From Pseudomonadota bacterium (lineage in GTDB: Bacteria > Pseudomonadota > Gammaproteobacteria > Burkholderiales > Gallionellaceae), in the NCBI GenBank assembly GCA_021822115.1, contig JAJZSA010000005.1, positions 1 to 64,000 on the forward strand: a stretch of 64,000 bases of DNA, read 5' to 3'. Below, piece after piece: positions 31,741-42,937 of the stretch (within the stretch, counting starts at the first letter, position 1; each line of letters starts with the position of its first letter). The notes beneath the pieces were generated by a model. The model did not search any database, had not been told where the DNA came from, and saw only the letters and a program-made list of their open reading frames with translations. Made by a program: the position numbers and the translations under genes.

Positions 31741-32503
31741 GGCCAAAAAACAGTTCGGCCAGAACTTCCTGGTCGACCAGAACATCATCGCTGATATCGT
31801 GCGCGCCATCCGTCCGCAGCCGGACGACAGCATGGTGGAGATCGGACCTGGGCTAGGCGCGCTCACACGCCCCTTGCTCAAGACGCTGAATAGTCTGCAC
31901 GTGGTGGAGATCGATCGCGACATCATCGCGCGGCTGAAGACCGACTATCCGCAGGACCGGATCGTCATCCATGAGGGCGATGCGCTGAAGTTCGATTTCG
32001 CACAATTGCCGGCGCCGTTGCGCATCGTGGGCAACCTGCCCTATAACATCTCTTCGCCCTTGCTGTTCCACTTTGCCGCTTACGCGGAGCGCATCACCGA
32101 CATGCATTTCATGTTGCAGAACGAGGTGGTGGAGCGCATGGTGGCGGAGCCGTCTACGCCGGCTTATGGCCGCCTTTCGGTAATGCTGCAATACCGCTTC
32201 TACATGGAGAAGCTGCTGGATGTACCGCCGCAGTCGTTCCGTCCGGCACCCAAGGTGGATTCCGCCATCGTGCGCATGGTCCCCTTGCCTGGGGACAAGA
32301 TCGCGGTACAGGACGAAGTGCTGTACGCGAAGGTGGTCGCCGCCGCATTCGGACAACGCCGCAAGACCTTGCGCAACACGCTGAAGGACCATCTGACAGA
32401 AGACGATTTCGCCCTGCTCGGCATCGATCCGCAGTTGCGCGCAGAGAATCTGGGTGTCGATGCCTTCACGCGCATCGCCAATCATCTGGCGGCACGGGGC
32501 TGA
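31733..32503 (+). CDS. rsmA: 16S rRNA dimethyladenosine transferase RsmA (KsgA)
   Basis: A 256-residue SAM-dependent methylase that dimethylates two adenines near the 3' end of 16S rRNA. It starts [22 protein letters not shown] motif [11 protein letters not shown] and catalytic [11 protein letters not shown] are visible. The ATG at 31733 overlaps the pdxA end. An upstream in-frame ATG lies deep inside pdxA and is rejected. Confidence 0.97.
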   Translation: MHKAKKQFGQNFLVDQNIIADIVRAIRPQPDDSMVEIGPGLGALTRPLLKTLNSLHVVEIDRDIIARLKTDYPQDRIVIHEGDALKFDFAQLPAPLRIVGNLPYNISSPLLFHFAAYAERITDMHFMLQNEVVERMVAEPSTPAYGRLSVMLQYRFYMEKLLDVPPQSFRPAPKVDSAIVRMVPLPGDKIAVQDEVLYAKVVAAAFGQRRKTLRNTLKDHLTEDDFALLGIDPQLRAENLGVDAFTRIANHLAARG

Positions 32504-32526
32504 GCGACCGGGACGGCGCTTTCGGG

Positions 32527-32532
32527 TAGAAT
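32527..32532 (+). promoter_or_regulatory. Likely -10 element upstream of thiD
   Basis: TAGAAT 36 bases before thiD. No thiamine-pyrophosphate riboswitch (no CUGAGA-type motif) was seen in the 65-base gap. Confidence 0.4.
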
Positions 32533-32568
32533 CGCCATCCGTTCATCCCCGCCCGACAGAGTCCCATC

Positions 32569-33405
32569 ATGTCCGACATCCCACCTATCGTTTTGAGCTT
32601 TGCCGCCAGTGACCCGAGTTCCGGTGCAGGCATGCAAGCGGACATCCTGACCATCGCCAGCATGGGGTGTCATCCGCTGTCGGTCGTCACCGGAGTGACC
32701 GTGCAGGACACCAGCGGTGTGGAAGACATCCAGGCGGTGGATGCCGACCTGGTCGCCGATCAGGCGCGCACCGTGCTGGAAGATATGCCGGTCGCCGCGT
32801 TCAAGGTCGGCTTGCTCGGCAGCGTGGATAACATCGCGGTGATCGCCGAGATCGTTTCCGATTACCCGGATATCCCCTTGGTGCTGGACCCAGTGTTGGC
32901 TTCCGGCCGCGGTGATGAGCTGACCAGTGAGGACATGGTGGATGCGCTGCGCGAGCTGCTGTTGCCGCAGACCACCATCCTGACCCCGAACAGCATGGAG
33001 GCGCGCCGTCTGGTGATCGACGAGGACAATGAACTGGACGACCCCTCACTCTCCGAATGCGCCAAGCGGATTCTGGGTATGGGCTGCGAATATGTGCTCA
33101 TCACCGGCACGCACGAAAATACGCCCAAGGTGGTGAATGCGCTGTATGGGGAACGCGGCTTGGTGCGCAGTGACAGTTGGCCGCGCCTGCCCGGGATCTA
33201 TCACGGCTCCGGCTGCACGTTGGCGTCCGCCATTGCGGCTTTGTTGGCCAATGGGTTGAGCCTGGAAGACGCCGTGCGCGAAGCACAGGAATACACTTGG
33301 GAAGCCCTGAAATATGGCTTCCGCCCGGGCATGGGGCAGCACATCCCGGATCGCCTGTTCTGGGCGCGCGACGAAGAAGAAGACGGTGAAGCGACGCGTC
33401 ATTGA
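32569..33405 (+). CDS. thiD: Hydroxymethylpyrimidine (phosphate) kinase ThiD
   Basis: A 278-residue ribokinase-fold enzyme that phosphorylates HMP and HMP-P for thiamine synthesis. It has the opening LSFAASDPSSGAGMQADI, the VLDPVLASGRGDEL core and the GSGCTLASAIAALLANG anion hole/catalytic region. It overlaps thiE by 20 bases, so HMP-PP should be passed to ThiE made from the same transcript. It is slightly longer than typical ThiD, with an acidic C-terminus (ARDEEEDGEATRH). Confidence 0.93.
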   Translation: MSDIPPIVLSFAASDPSSGAGMQADILTIASMGCHPLSVVTGVTVQDTSGVEDIQAVDADLVADQARTVLEDMPVAAFKVGLLGSVDNIAVIAEIVSDYPDIPLVLDPVLASGRGDELTSEDMVDALRELLLPQTTILTPNSMEARRLVIDEDNELDDPSLSECAKRILGMGCEYVLITGTHENTPKVVNALYGERGLVRSDSWPRLPGIYHGSGCTLASAIAALLANGLSLEDAVREAQEYTWEALKYGFRPGMGQHIPDRLFWARDEEEDGEATRH

Positions 33406-34006
33406 AGGTCTGTATGCCATCACACCGGATGAGCTGGATACGGCCAGGTTGCTGAACCAGGTTGAGCAGGCATTGCGCGGTGGCGCCGGTATCCTGCAAT
33501 ACCGCAACAAACTGGCTGGTGCGGAACTGGCCCTGCGCCAGGCGACATCGCTGCGTGCGCTGACGAACGATCACGGTGCGATTTATATCGTGAACGACGA
33601 TGTGCATTTGGCGCAGCAGGTGGACGCCGATGGCGTGCATCTGGGCGGTGAGGACGGCAGTATCGCGGCGGCGCGCGCGCTGTTGGGAAGCGACAGGCTG
33701 ATCGGGGCGTCTTGCTATAATCGCGCGCCGCTGGCGGAGGCGGCCGTGGCCCAAGGGGCCGACTATGTCGCCTTCGGTGCGTTCTTCCCGTCCGGTGTGA
33801 AGCCAGGCGCCGTCAAGGCCGACGTTGCGCTGCTACAGCAGTCCTGGCGCGTACCGGTGGTGGCGATCGGCGGCATCACCCTGGCCAATGGCAAGTTGCT
33901 GGTCGATGCGGGCGCGGATGCACTGGCAGTGATCTCTGCGTTGTGGCAGGCACCAGACATCGAGCGGGCGGCAAGGGAATTTTCATATCTATTTCGAGCA
34001 AGGTGA
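33386..34006 (+). CDS. thiE: Thiamine phosphate synthase ThiE
   Basis: A 206-residue TIM-barrel enzyme joining HMP-PP and thiazole phosphate. It starts MKRRVIEGLYAITPDEL at a GTG (33386) inside the thiD end; this start fits the family N-terminus better than the ATG at 33314, which would add 24 residues without family character. Motifs LQYRNK, YIVNDDVHLA, DGVHLGGED, FGAFFPSG and VAIGGI are all present. Confidence 0.93.
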   Translation: MKRRVIEGLYAITPDELDTARLLNQVEQALRGGAGILQYRNKLAGAELALRQATSLRALTNDHGAIYIVNDDVHLAQQVDADGVHLGGEDGSIAAARALLGSDRLIGASCYNRAPLAEAAVAQGADYVAFGAFFPSGVKPGAVKADVALLQQSWRVPVVAIGGITLANGKLLVDAGADALAVISALWQAPDIERAAREFSYLFRAR

Positions 34007-34012
34007 ACCAGC

Positions 34013-35296
34013 ATGACTTCGCATAACCAAGAACTCTTCGACGCATCCCAGAAGCTCATCCCCGGCGGCGTGAACTCGCCGGTGCGCGCGTTCAAGTCGG
34101 TGGGTGGTACGCCGCTGTTCTTCAAGCGCGGCCAGGGCGCCTATGTGTGGGATGCGGACGACAAGCGCTACATCGACTACGTGAATTCCTGGGGCCCGAT
34201 GATCGTCGGCCACTGCCATTCCGAAGTGGTGAAGGCGGTGCAGGCTGCCGCCGCGGAAGGGCTGGGCTTCGGCGCACCGACGGCTGCCGAGTTGGAGATC
34301 GCCGAGACGCTGTGCAAGATCCTGCCGGCGCTGGAGATGGTGCGTCTGGTCAGCTCCGGCACCGAAGCGACCATGACCGCGATCCGTCTCGCGCGCGGTT
34401 TCACCGGGCGTTCGCGCATCATCAAATTCGAGGGCTGCTACCACGGCCATTCCGATGGCTTGCTGGTCAAAGCCGGTTCCGGTGCGTTGACCTTCGGCCA
34501 GCCCAGCTCTTCCGGCGTGCCCGCCGAGATCGCTGGATTGACTACGGTGCTGGATTACAACGACGTGGCCGGTCTGGAAAAGACCTTTGCCGAGATCGGC
34601 AACGAGATCGCTTGCGTGATCGTGGAGCCGGTGGCGGGCAACATGAACCTGATCCTGCCCAAGCGTGAGTTCCTCGACGCGATGCGCAACCTGTGCACCA
34701 AGCACGGCGCGGTGCTGATCCTTGATGAAGTGATGTCCGGCTTCCGCGTCGGACTGCAAGGCGCGCACGGCCACTACGGCATCAAGCCCGACCTGATCAC
34801 GCTGGGCAAGGTGATGGGTGGCGGTTTGCCCGCCGCCGCGTTCGGCGGACGCCGCGACATCATGAACTGCCTCGCGCCGCTCGGCGCGGTGTATCAGGCC
34901 GGCACGCTGTCCGGCAATCCGGTGGCGGTGGCCGCGGGCCTGACCACACTTAAGCTGGTGCAGGCACCCGGCTTCTACGAGCGCCTCACGCAGCTCGCCA
35001 AGCAGATGACCGAAGGCATCAGCGCCAGCGCGAAAAAGCACGGCATCCTGTTCAGCGCGCAATCCATCGGCAGCATGTTCGGCCTGTATTTCAGCGCGAA
35101 GGTGCCGACCTCCTATGCCGAAGTGATGGCGAGCGATAAGGCGGCGTTCAACCGTTTCTTCCACGCGATGCTGGAAGAAGGGGTCTATCTGGCACCTTCC
35201 GCATTCGAAGCAGGCTTTGTGTCGGCGGCGCATAGCGATGCAGATATCGCCGCGACCATCGCTGCGGCGGATCGCGTGTTCGCGGCCTGGAAATAA
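34013..35296 (+). CDS. hemL: Glutamate-1-semialdehyde 2,1-aminomutase HemL
   Basis: A 427-residue PLP enzyme giving 5-aminolevulinate in the C5 haem pathway. [13 protein letters not shown] near the N-terminus, [11 protein letters not shown] and the PLP lysine in [16 protein letters not shown] are intact. RBS AAGGTGAA precedes the ATG; thiE ends 6 bases upstream. Its presence shows haem precursors are made from glutamyl-tRNA; hemB and hemE are also in this window. Confidence 0.97.
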   Translation: MTSHNQELFDASQKLIPGGVNSPVRAFKSVGGTPLFFKRGQGAYVWDADDKRYIDYVNSWGPMIVGHCHSEVVKAVQAAAAEGLGFGAPTAAELEIAETLCKILPALEMVRLVSSGTEATMTAIRLARGFTGRSRIIKFEGCYHGHSDGLLVKAGSGALTFGQPSSSGVPAEIAGLTTVLDYNDVAGLEKTFAEIGNEIACVIVEPVAGNMNLILPKREFLDAMRNLCTKHGAVLILDEVMSGFRVGLQGAHGHYGIKPDLITLGKVMGGGLPAAAFGGRRDIMNCLAPLGAVYQAGTLSGNPVAVAAGLTTLKLVQAPGFYERLTQLAKQMTEGISASAKKHGILFSAQSIGSMFGLYFSAKVPTSYAEVMASDKAAFNRFFHAMLEEGVYLAPSAFEAGFVSAAHSDADIAATIAAADRVFAAWK

Positions 35297-35934
35297 TGGG
35301 ACTGTTTTCCAAAGCGACCTTCTTCACTACGGTCAATCACCTGCGCGACCTGCCGCAGCATGGCGGCAGGGAAGTGGCTTTCGTCGGCCGTTCCAACGCC
35401 GGCAAGTCCTCGGCGATCAACACGCTGGCCAACCATACCCGCCTGGCTTTCACCAGCAAAACACCGGGGCGCACGCAGCATCTGAACTTCTTCTCGTTGG
35501 GGGAAGGCAATTATCTGGTCGATTTGCCGGGCTATGGCTATGCCAAGGTGCCGCCCGATGTGCAGGCGCATTGGGAGCATCTGCTTGGACAATATCTTTT
35601 GACGCGCGCAGAGCTGGCTGGCTTGGTGGTGATCATGGATGCACGCCACCCGCTGACGGATCGCGACCAAGGGATGCTGGACTGGTTCGCCCGGACCGGC
35701 AAGCCCGTGCATATCCTGCTCACCAAATCCGATAAGTTGAGCCGACAGGAATCGACCAAGACTTTGCGCGAAGTGAAGGAGTTCCTGCATGAACATTTTC
35801 CGCATTGTACGGTGCAACTCTTCTCCAGCCTGAAGAAGCTGGGGATGGAAGAAGCCGAAGCGGTGATCGCTTCCTGGCTGAAAAGTGACGGGCAAAAAAA
35901 TACCCCTGAACCAAGGGGAAAGATTCAGGGGTGA
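35296..35934 (+). CDS. engB: Ribosome-biogenesis GTPase EngB (YihA/YsxC)
   Basis: A 212-residue TrmE-Era-family GTPase needed for large-subunit assembly. G1 [14 protein letters not shown]3 DLPGYG, G4 TKSDK are visible. The start overlaps the hemL stop (TAATG). The last 40 bases of the gene coincide with the terminator of the candidate minus-strand small RNA, so the unusual C-terminus ([12 protein letters not shown]) reflects a double use of the DNA. Confidence 0.94.
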   Translation: MGLFSKATFFTTVNHLRDLPQHGGREVAFVGRSNAGKSSAINTLANHTRLAFTSKTPGRTQHLNFFSLGEGNYLVDLPGYGYAKVPPDVQAHWEHLLGQYLLTRAELAGLVVIMDARHPLTDRDQGMLDWFARTGKPVHILLTKSDKLSRQESTKTLREVKEFLHEHFPHCTVQLFSSLKKLGMEEAEAVIASWLKSDGQKNTPEPRGKIQG

Positions 35935-36014
35935 AGGTCTTTACAGGGTAAAGACACCCGCTCAGGGAGGAGAAACGGGAAGCAGCTCTCGCTACTCGCA
36001 GACTCTGAGTGGGC
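35893..36014 (-). ncRNA. Candidate small regulatory RNA with anti-Shine-Dalgarno loop
   Basis: Read on the minus strand, this stretch has the architecture of an Hfq-type sRNA: a hairpin at 35979-35957 (CCCG/CGGG stem, extendable by wobble pairs) with CTCCTCCC in its loop (35972-35965), an 8-bp hairpin (35955-35937, loop of 3), and a terminator (35932-35902) with a T7 tail. CTCCTCCC is complementary to Shine-Dalgarno sequences. The 5' end is a guess: a weak -10-like TATTTT lies at 36026-36021. No ORF on either strand explains the arrangement apart from the engB tail. The terminator is the strongest evidence; sRNA function is inference. Confidence 0.6.
35894..35932 (-). terminator. Intrinsic terminator of the candidate sRNA
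   Basis: A 9-bp stem (35902-35910 with 35924-35932, 13-base loop) followed on the minus strand by A then T7 (A7 at 35894-35900 on the plus strand). The orientation is opposite to every annotated gene nearby, so it must serve a minus-strand transcript. On the plus strand there is no T-tail. Confidence 0.75.
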
Positions 36015-36027
36015 TATGCGAAAATAG

Positions 36028-37652
<1,625 letters not shown>

Positions 37653-37653
<1 letters not shown>

Positions 37654-39965
37654 CAGAATAGTTGGTCCGAGCCGGATTCGCTGGGCTTGAGCATCTCCAG
37701 CAAGCGGTTGCTGCTTTCAGGTGGCAGATTCTCTTCATAGAAATATTCGTTGTAGGGTCCGTTCGGGTCACGCATCCCTTCGTCATTGATGCGCGCCACG
37801 ACCATGTGCGGCGGCATGGTGTATTGGATTTCAGGCACGCCTTTGAGCATATCGCCCATGTACCCCATCCAGATGGGCAGAGCTGCCCCACCGCCGGTCT
37901 CGCGTTCGCCCAGGCTGTGCGGGGTGTCATAGCCCAGCCAGGTGATGGCGACCAGCGTCGGATGGAAGCCGCAGAACCAAGCATCCATCGATTCGCTGGT
38001 GGTGCCGGTTTTGCCTGCAAGATCCTGACGTCCGAGTTCCATGGCGCGGATAGCGGTACCGTGTTTGACCACGTCCTGCATCATATTGACCATGGTGAAG
38101 GTGTTGCGGATATCGAGGATCTGTTCGGCATCCTTGCCGGCTTCGACCGGTACGGTCTGACTGATGACGTTGCCCTGCCCATCCTCGATGCGTTGGATCA
38201 GATAAGGAGTCACACGATAACCGCCGTTCGCGAAAACGGAATAGGCTCCCAGCATCTGCCACGGTGTAACAGATACGGCCCCCAGGGCCATGGTCAAGTA
38301 AGGGCCGACCCTGTCGCGGTCGAAGCCGAATTTGGTGACATAGTCCTGCGCATATTCCAGGCCGATGGATTGCAGGATACGGATGGAAACCAAGTTCTTC
38401 GATTTGATCAGACCTTGGCGCAGACGCATGGGGCCTTCGAAATGTCCCTCATAGTTCTTGGGTTCCCACGGTTCGCCACCGGTGTCGGATAGGTTCACTA
38501 CCAAGGGGGCGTCGTTGATGATGGAGGCGGGAGTGAAGCCTTTCTCGAGAGCTGCGGAATAGATGAAAGGCTTGAAGCTGGAGCCGGGTTGGCGCCAAGC
38601 CTGGGTCACATGGTTGAACTGCTTGCGTCCGAAATCGAAACCGCCAACCAGCGCATAGACCGCGCCCGTGCGTGGGTCCGCCGAGACGAAGGCCGCTTCG
38701 GCCTCGGGGAGTTGGGTGATTGCCCAATCCTTATCGGAGGCCTTATTCACTCGGATAAGTGCACCTTTACGCAGGCGGGGGTGCAAGATCCAGCGATTGT
38801 TGACAGCCACTTGGGCAAAGCGCAAGCCGTCCCCTTGAATCTCCGCGACGGTCCCGCCCTTGATATATACGGTCACAGCCTTGCGAGTGTTCGCAGTGAC
38901 AATGGCAGGCAGCAAGTCGTCACTATTAGAGATATCCGCCAAGGCCTTTTCGAGCAGCGCGCCGGTATCGTGCTTATTCAGGTCGACGTAGCCTTCCGGT
39001 CCGCGATATTCATGCCGGTGGTCATAATCCATGACCCCCTTGCGCAAAGAGGCGTATGCGGAAGCCTGATCTTTGGCCCGGATGGTGGTGTACACACTGT
39101 AACCTTGCGTATAGGCATCTTCCTGATAGCGGTCATACATCTCCTGACGGACCAATTCCGCCACAAAGTTGGCATTCACCGAGAACTCTTGGTGATAGGC
39201 GGTCTGCTTGGTGATGATGGGCTCGCTACGTGCAACTTCATATTCGCCGTCATTGATATAGCCTAGGTCGTGCATACGGCGCAGCACATACTCTTGTCGT
39301 AGTTGGGCGCGAGCAGGATTGACTACCGGGTTATAAGCCCCTGGGGCCTTGGGCAACCCGGCGAGCATTGCCATCTCGGCAATGGTGAGTTGCGACAGGG
39401 GTTTGGAGAAATACGCTTGGGAAGCCGCGCCAAATCCATATGCGCGCTGCCCCAAATAGATGTGATTGATATACAGCTCCAGGATCTCATCCTTGCTCAG
39501 GTTATGCTCGATCTTGAAGGAGAGCAGCATCTCGTTGAATTTGCGGCTCAGCGTTTTTTCCTTGGAGAGGAAGAAATTTCGGGCAACTTGCATGGTGATG
39601 GTGCTGGCCCCCTGCTTGACCCCCCCCGATGTGAAGTTGGAATAGGCGGCCCGCAAAACGCCGAGATAATCCACCCCGCCGTGCTCATAAAAGCGATCAT
39701 CCTCGGCGGCCAGGATGGCGAGTTTCATGCGCTCTGGGACGTCCTGTATCTTCACCAGCTCGCGGCGCTCCTCACCAAATTCTCCGATCAGCACACCTTC
39801 CGCGCTATAGATGCGTAAAGGCATCTTGGGGCGGTAATCCGTCAGCGCCTCCAGCGAGGGCAGCGTGGGATAAGTCAAGATGGCTGCAATCAGCAAAATG
39901 AGGAGGGGGACGACCGGTAGAAGTGCAGCACCGATCGCAGGGTAGAACCACCAGCGAGATTTCAT
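37653..39965 (-). CDS. mrcA: Penicillin-binding protein 1A
   Basis: A bifunctional class A PBP of about 770 residues polymerising and crosslinking peptidoglycan. An N-terminal membrane anchor (AIGAALLPVVPLLILLIAAIL) is followed by the glycosyltransferase domain with catalytic Glu in AAEDDRFYEHGG, an OB-like insert, and the transpeptidase with SSFKPF (SxxK), SKN and KTGTTSESMDAWF. The ATG at 39965 is used; a GTG three codons earlier is also possible. Divergent from pilM, a conserved arrangement in Proteobacteria. Confidence 0.95.
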
Positions 39966-40106
39966 GACAGGCACGCAACGATATGGAATTGTTGGAAGAT
40001 TATATCGTTCTTGGCGCGCAATTTACCTTGCCATAAAAAACTTTACACCTATGGGAGTTATTGCTAGGATTTAAACCACTTTGTACGGAAGTGCGCTAAC
40101 CGTCCT

Positions 40107-41207
40107 ATGATAAAAGGAAATTTTGATATCCCGCTGGATTTTCTGAAGGCTTCCACGCCCCCCCTGATCGGCGTGGATATCAGCTCATCCTCTGTGAAGA
40201 TGGTCGAGTTGAGCGAGGCGCCCAAGAAAAGCGGGTATGTCGTCGAGCGCTATGCAATCGAACCACTGCCATCCGACGCGGTGAGCGATGGCAACATCAA
40301 CAATCTCGATGCGGTTTCGGAATCTTTGCAGCGCGCCTGGAAGCGCATGGGTACGCGCATCCGCAATGTCAGCCTCGCACTGCCGGCCGCTGCGGTGATC
40401 AGCAAGAAAATCTTGTTGCCGGCGGGATTGCGTGAGGAGGATCTTGAGTATCAGGTCGAATCCGAGGCAAACCAGTACATCCCGTTCGCGTTGGACGAGG
40501 TCAACCTGGACTTCCAGGTGCTAGGCCCATCGCCGAGCAATCCGGAGGAATTGGAGGTACTTCTTGCGGCTTCACGTAAGGCCAATGTGGAAGATCGTGT
40601 GGCGGCAGCGCAGTCGGCTGGGTTGCGTGCGGTGGTGGTGGATGTTGAGCCATATGCTGCCGAAGCGGCATTCGAGCAGATCCGTTCACAACTACCAGGC
40701 GGGGCTCAGGATCAATGTATCGCGGTGGTGGATATTGGCGCGAGCGTGATGAATGTCAATGTGTTGCGTAATGGGCAGTCGGTCTATACCCGCGATCAGC
40801 AGGTCGGCGGCAATCAGTTGACGCAACAGATCCAGGCTGCATTTGGCTTGACCCCGGAAGAGGCGGAGGCGGCGAAACGCAACGGCGGACTGCCAGAAAA
40901 CTATGAGAGCGATGTACTAGCGCCGTTCCGTGAAAATATCGCCATGGAAGTGGCGCGCGCACTGCAGTTCTTCTTCACGTCGACTCAATACAATGAAGTA
41001 TCGTACGTGGTGCTGGCGGGGGGCTGCGCTGCACTACCGGGTCTGGATGAGGCCGTTGCAACGCGGACGCAGGTCAGTGCCTTGGTGGCAAATCCATTTG
41101 AGCTGATGACACTTTCATCACGTATCAAGCCGCGGCAACTGCAAACGGATGCGCCAGCCTTGATGGTCGCATGCGGCCTGGCGATGCGGAGGTTCGATCC
41201 ATCATGA
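40107..41207 (+). CDS. pilM: Type IV pilus inner-membrane platform protein PilM
   Basis: A 366-residue actin-like ATP-binding protein of the pilus alignment complex. It begins near PLIGVDISSSSVKMVELSEAP and has the actin-fold phosphate motifs (VVDIGASVMNVNVL) and VVLAGGCAALPGL. It sits under the inner membrane and binds the PilN N-terminus. First gene of pilMNOPQ; each gene overlaps the next or nearly does so. Confidence 0.95.
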   Translation: MIKGNFDIPLDFLKASTPPLIGVDISSSSVKMVELSEAPKKSGYVVERYAIEPLPSDAVSDGNINNLDAVSESLQRAWKRMGTRIRNVSLALPAAAVISKKILLPAGLREEDLEYQVESEANQYIPFALDEVNLDFQVLGPSPSNPEELEVLLAASRKANVEDRVAAAQSAGLRAVVVDVEPYAAEAAFEQIRSQLPGGAQDQCIAVVDIGASVMNVNVLRNGQSVYTRDQQVGGNQLTQQIQAAFGLTPEEAEAAKRNGGLPENYESDVLAPFRENIAMEVARALQFFFTSTQYNEVSYVVLAGGCAALPGLDEAVATRTQVSALVANPFELMTLSSRIKPRQLQTDAPALMVACGLAMRRFDPS

Positions 41208-41797
41208 TAAGAATAAATTTATTGCCACATCGCGCCGAAAAACGGCGCGCCAAGCAGTTGCAGTTTGTGGTGCTGAGCGTGATATCTGTGCTGCTAGGGG
41301 TGGTCGTTGTGGGGCTGGTCCATGCCGCGATTGGCGCACAGATTTCCTATCAGGAACGGCGCAATGACTATCTGCGGCAGGAGACGGCAGTACTAGACAG
41401 ACAAATTGCCGAGATCAAGAAACTAAGGGAGCAAACGCAAGCCCTGCTTTCGAGGAAGAATGTTGTTGAAAGTTTGCAGTCGACGCGATCGGATGTGGTC
41501 CACCTGTTAGATCAGATGCTGCGAATTTTACCTGAAGGAATATATATAAAATCCTTGCAGCAGAAAGGGGCGAAAATCAACTTGACAGGTTATGCGCAAT
41601 CGAATGCAAGGGTGTCAACATTGATGCGCGCAATTGAAGATTCGCCTTGGCTTGATTCGCCTGTTCTTGTGGAGATTCATGCGGTTACTGTAGACAATTC
41701 CAGGCAGAACGAATTTACCCTGACGTTCAATCTGACGAAGCAGGGGGTGCCTGTTGAGGCCCAATCGTCTCGGGATGGGAAACGAGGCCAGCTATGA
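41204..41797 (+). CDS. pilN: Type IV pilus assembly protein PilN
   Basis: A 197-residue inner-membrane protein. MIRINLLPHRAEKRRAKQ is the conserved cytoplasmic tail that binds PilM (INLLP motif), followed by one membrane helix (residues 21-43) and a periplasmic coiled coil plus ferredoxin-like domain. The ATG overlaps the pilM stop (ATGA). From here through pilP the DNA becomes visibly A+T-richer. Confidence 0.94.
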   Translation: MIRINLLPHRAEKRRAKQLQFVVLSVISVLLGVVVVGLVHAAIGAQISYQERRNDYLRQETAVLDRQIAEIKKLREQTQALLSRKNVVESLQSTRSDVVHLLDQMLRILPEGIYIKSLQQKGAKINLTGYAQSNARVSTLMRAIEDSPWLDSPVLVEIHAVTVDNSRQNEFTLTFNLTKQGVPVEAQSSRDGKRGQL

Positions 41798-42420
41798 ATC
41801 TGCAAGAATTGAAAAATATTGATATTAAACGCCCAGGCAGCTGGCCATGGTTAATCAAGCTGGGGGCATTTGCTGCGATGTTTATTGCGATGGTGTTGAT
41901 TGGGGCACTATTGGATTGGCAAGATCAGTATGAAAAATTAAATCGCACGCAACAGGAAGAAATCACCCTCAAAGAGACGTATCTCTTGAAAAAGAGGCAG
42001 GCCATTAATTTAGATATCATCAAGAAACAGTTGCTAGATACCCAACAGTCCTTTGGCGCATTGCTCAAACAATTGCCAAGCAAGTCTGAAATGGATGCCT
42101 TGCTGACTGATATAAATCAGGCCGGACTCGGTCGTGGTTTGCAGTTTGAATTATTTCGCCCGGGCACAGAAGTCGCTACCGGCGTATTTGCGGAGCAGCC
42201 CATCTCATTAAAGGTTACAGGCAACTATGATGACATCGGATATTTTGCAAGTGATGTTTCTCAATTGCCGCGAATAGTTACGCTTGATGATATTCGGGTT
42301 GCACCATTGCCGAATGGAATGCTTGCAATGGAGTCAACGGCTAAGACATATCGTTACCTTGATGAAGAAGAGCTGGCAGAGCAGAAGCGTGCGGCGGCAG
42401 AAGCGAGGAAAAAGAAATGA
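41794..42420 (+). CDS. pilO: Type IV pilus assembly protein PilO
   Basis: A 208-residue bitopic inner-membrane protein that pairs with PilN. One membrane helix (LGAFAAMFIAMVLIGALL, about 25-44) is followed by a coiled coil and the PilO domain (LPSKSEMDALLTDINQAGLGRGLQFELFRPG). Overlaps pilN by ATGA. Confidence 0.95.
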   Translation: MNLQELKNIDIKRPGSWPWLIKLGAFAAMFIAMVLIGALLDWQDQYEKLNRTQQEEITLKETYLLKKRQAINLDIIKKQLLDTQQSFGALLKQLPSKSEMDALLTDINQAGLGRGLQFELFRPGTEVATGVFAEQPISLKVTGNYDDIGYFASDVSQLPRIVTLDDIRVAPLPNGMLAMESTAKTYRYLDEEELAEQKRAAAEARKKK

Positions 42421-42923
42421 GGGCGCGCGGGGTCTTATTGGTGCTTGTTATGCTGGCGGGTTGCGGCGGCGAGGAATTCCAGGATTTGCGTGATTTCGTT
42501 AGCAATGCAGGAGCGGATATGCGCGGCAAAGTTGAGCCACCGCCAGATATCAAGCCGTATGAGCCATTCGCATATGATAATTCAGCTCAAATGCCCGACC
42601 CCTTTAAGCCTCGAAAGACGAAAATTGCTGGAGGGCGAGGAGGGTTGAATCAACCGGACTTTGATCGCCCGAAGGAAGAGCTGGAAGAGTATCCATTAGA
42701 CGGCTTAAAAATGATTGGCTATCTGTTCCAGAAGGGTAAGGGCTATGCGGTCTTGCGGTCGCCTGATGGCAAGGTCCATACCGTCAAGGCAGGAAATCAC
42801 ATCGGTTTAAATTTTGGACAGATTACTGAAATCACTGAAGTGGCAGTCAAAGTAAAAGAGATGGTGCAAGACAGTGCGGGCGACTGGACCGAGCGAGAAA
42901 GCAGTCTGCAATTGATCGAATGA
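42417..42923 (+). CDS. pilP: Type IV pilus lipoprotein PilP
   Basis: A 168-residue lipoprotein linking PilNO to the secretin. Lipobox LAGC (Cys16) follows a short signal (MRARGVLLVLVM); the C-terminal domain contains EYPLDGLKMIGYLFQKGKGYAVLRSPDGKVHTV, typical of PilP. ATGA overlap with pilO. Confidence 0.94.
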   Translation: MRARGVLLVLVMLAGCGGEEFQDLRDFVSNAGADMRGKVEPPPDIKPYEPFAYDNSAQMPDPFKPRKTKIAGGRGGLNQPDFDRPKEELEEYPLDGLKMIGYLFQKGKGYAVLRSPDGKVHTVKAGNHIGLNFGQITEITEVAVKVKEMVQDSAGDWTERESSLQLIE

Positions 42924-42937
42924 TTGGGAGCAAATAT

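Noticed and set aside
29500..31926. Minus-strand frame of about 808 codons opposite surA-pdxA-rsmA
   Set aside because: It crosses three unambiguous genes and has no recognisable domain.
32504..32568. TPP riboswitch before thiD
   Set aside because: The 65-base gap lacks the conserved thi-box motifs.
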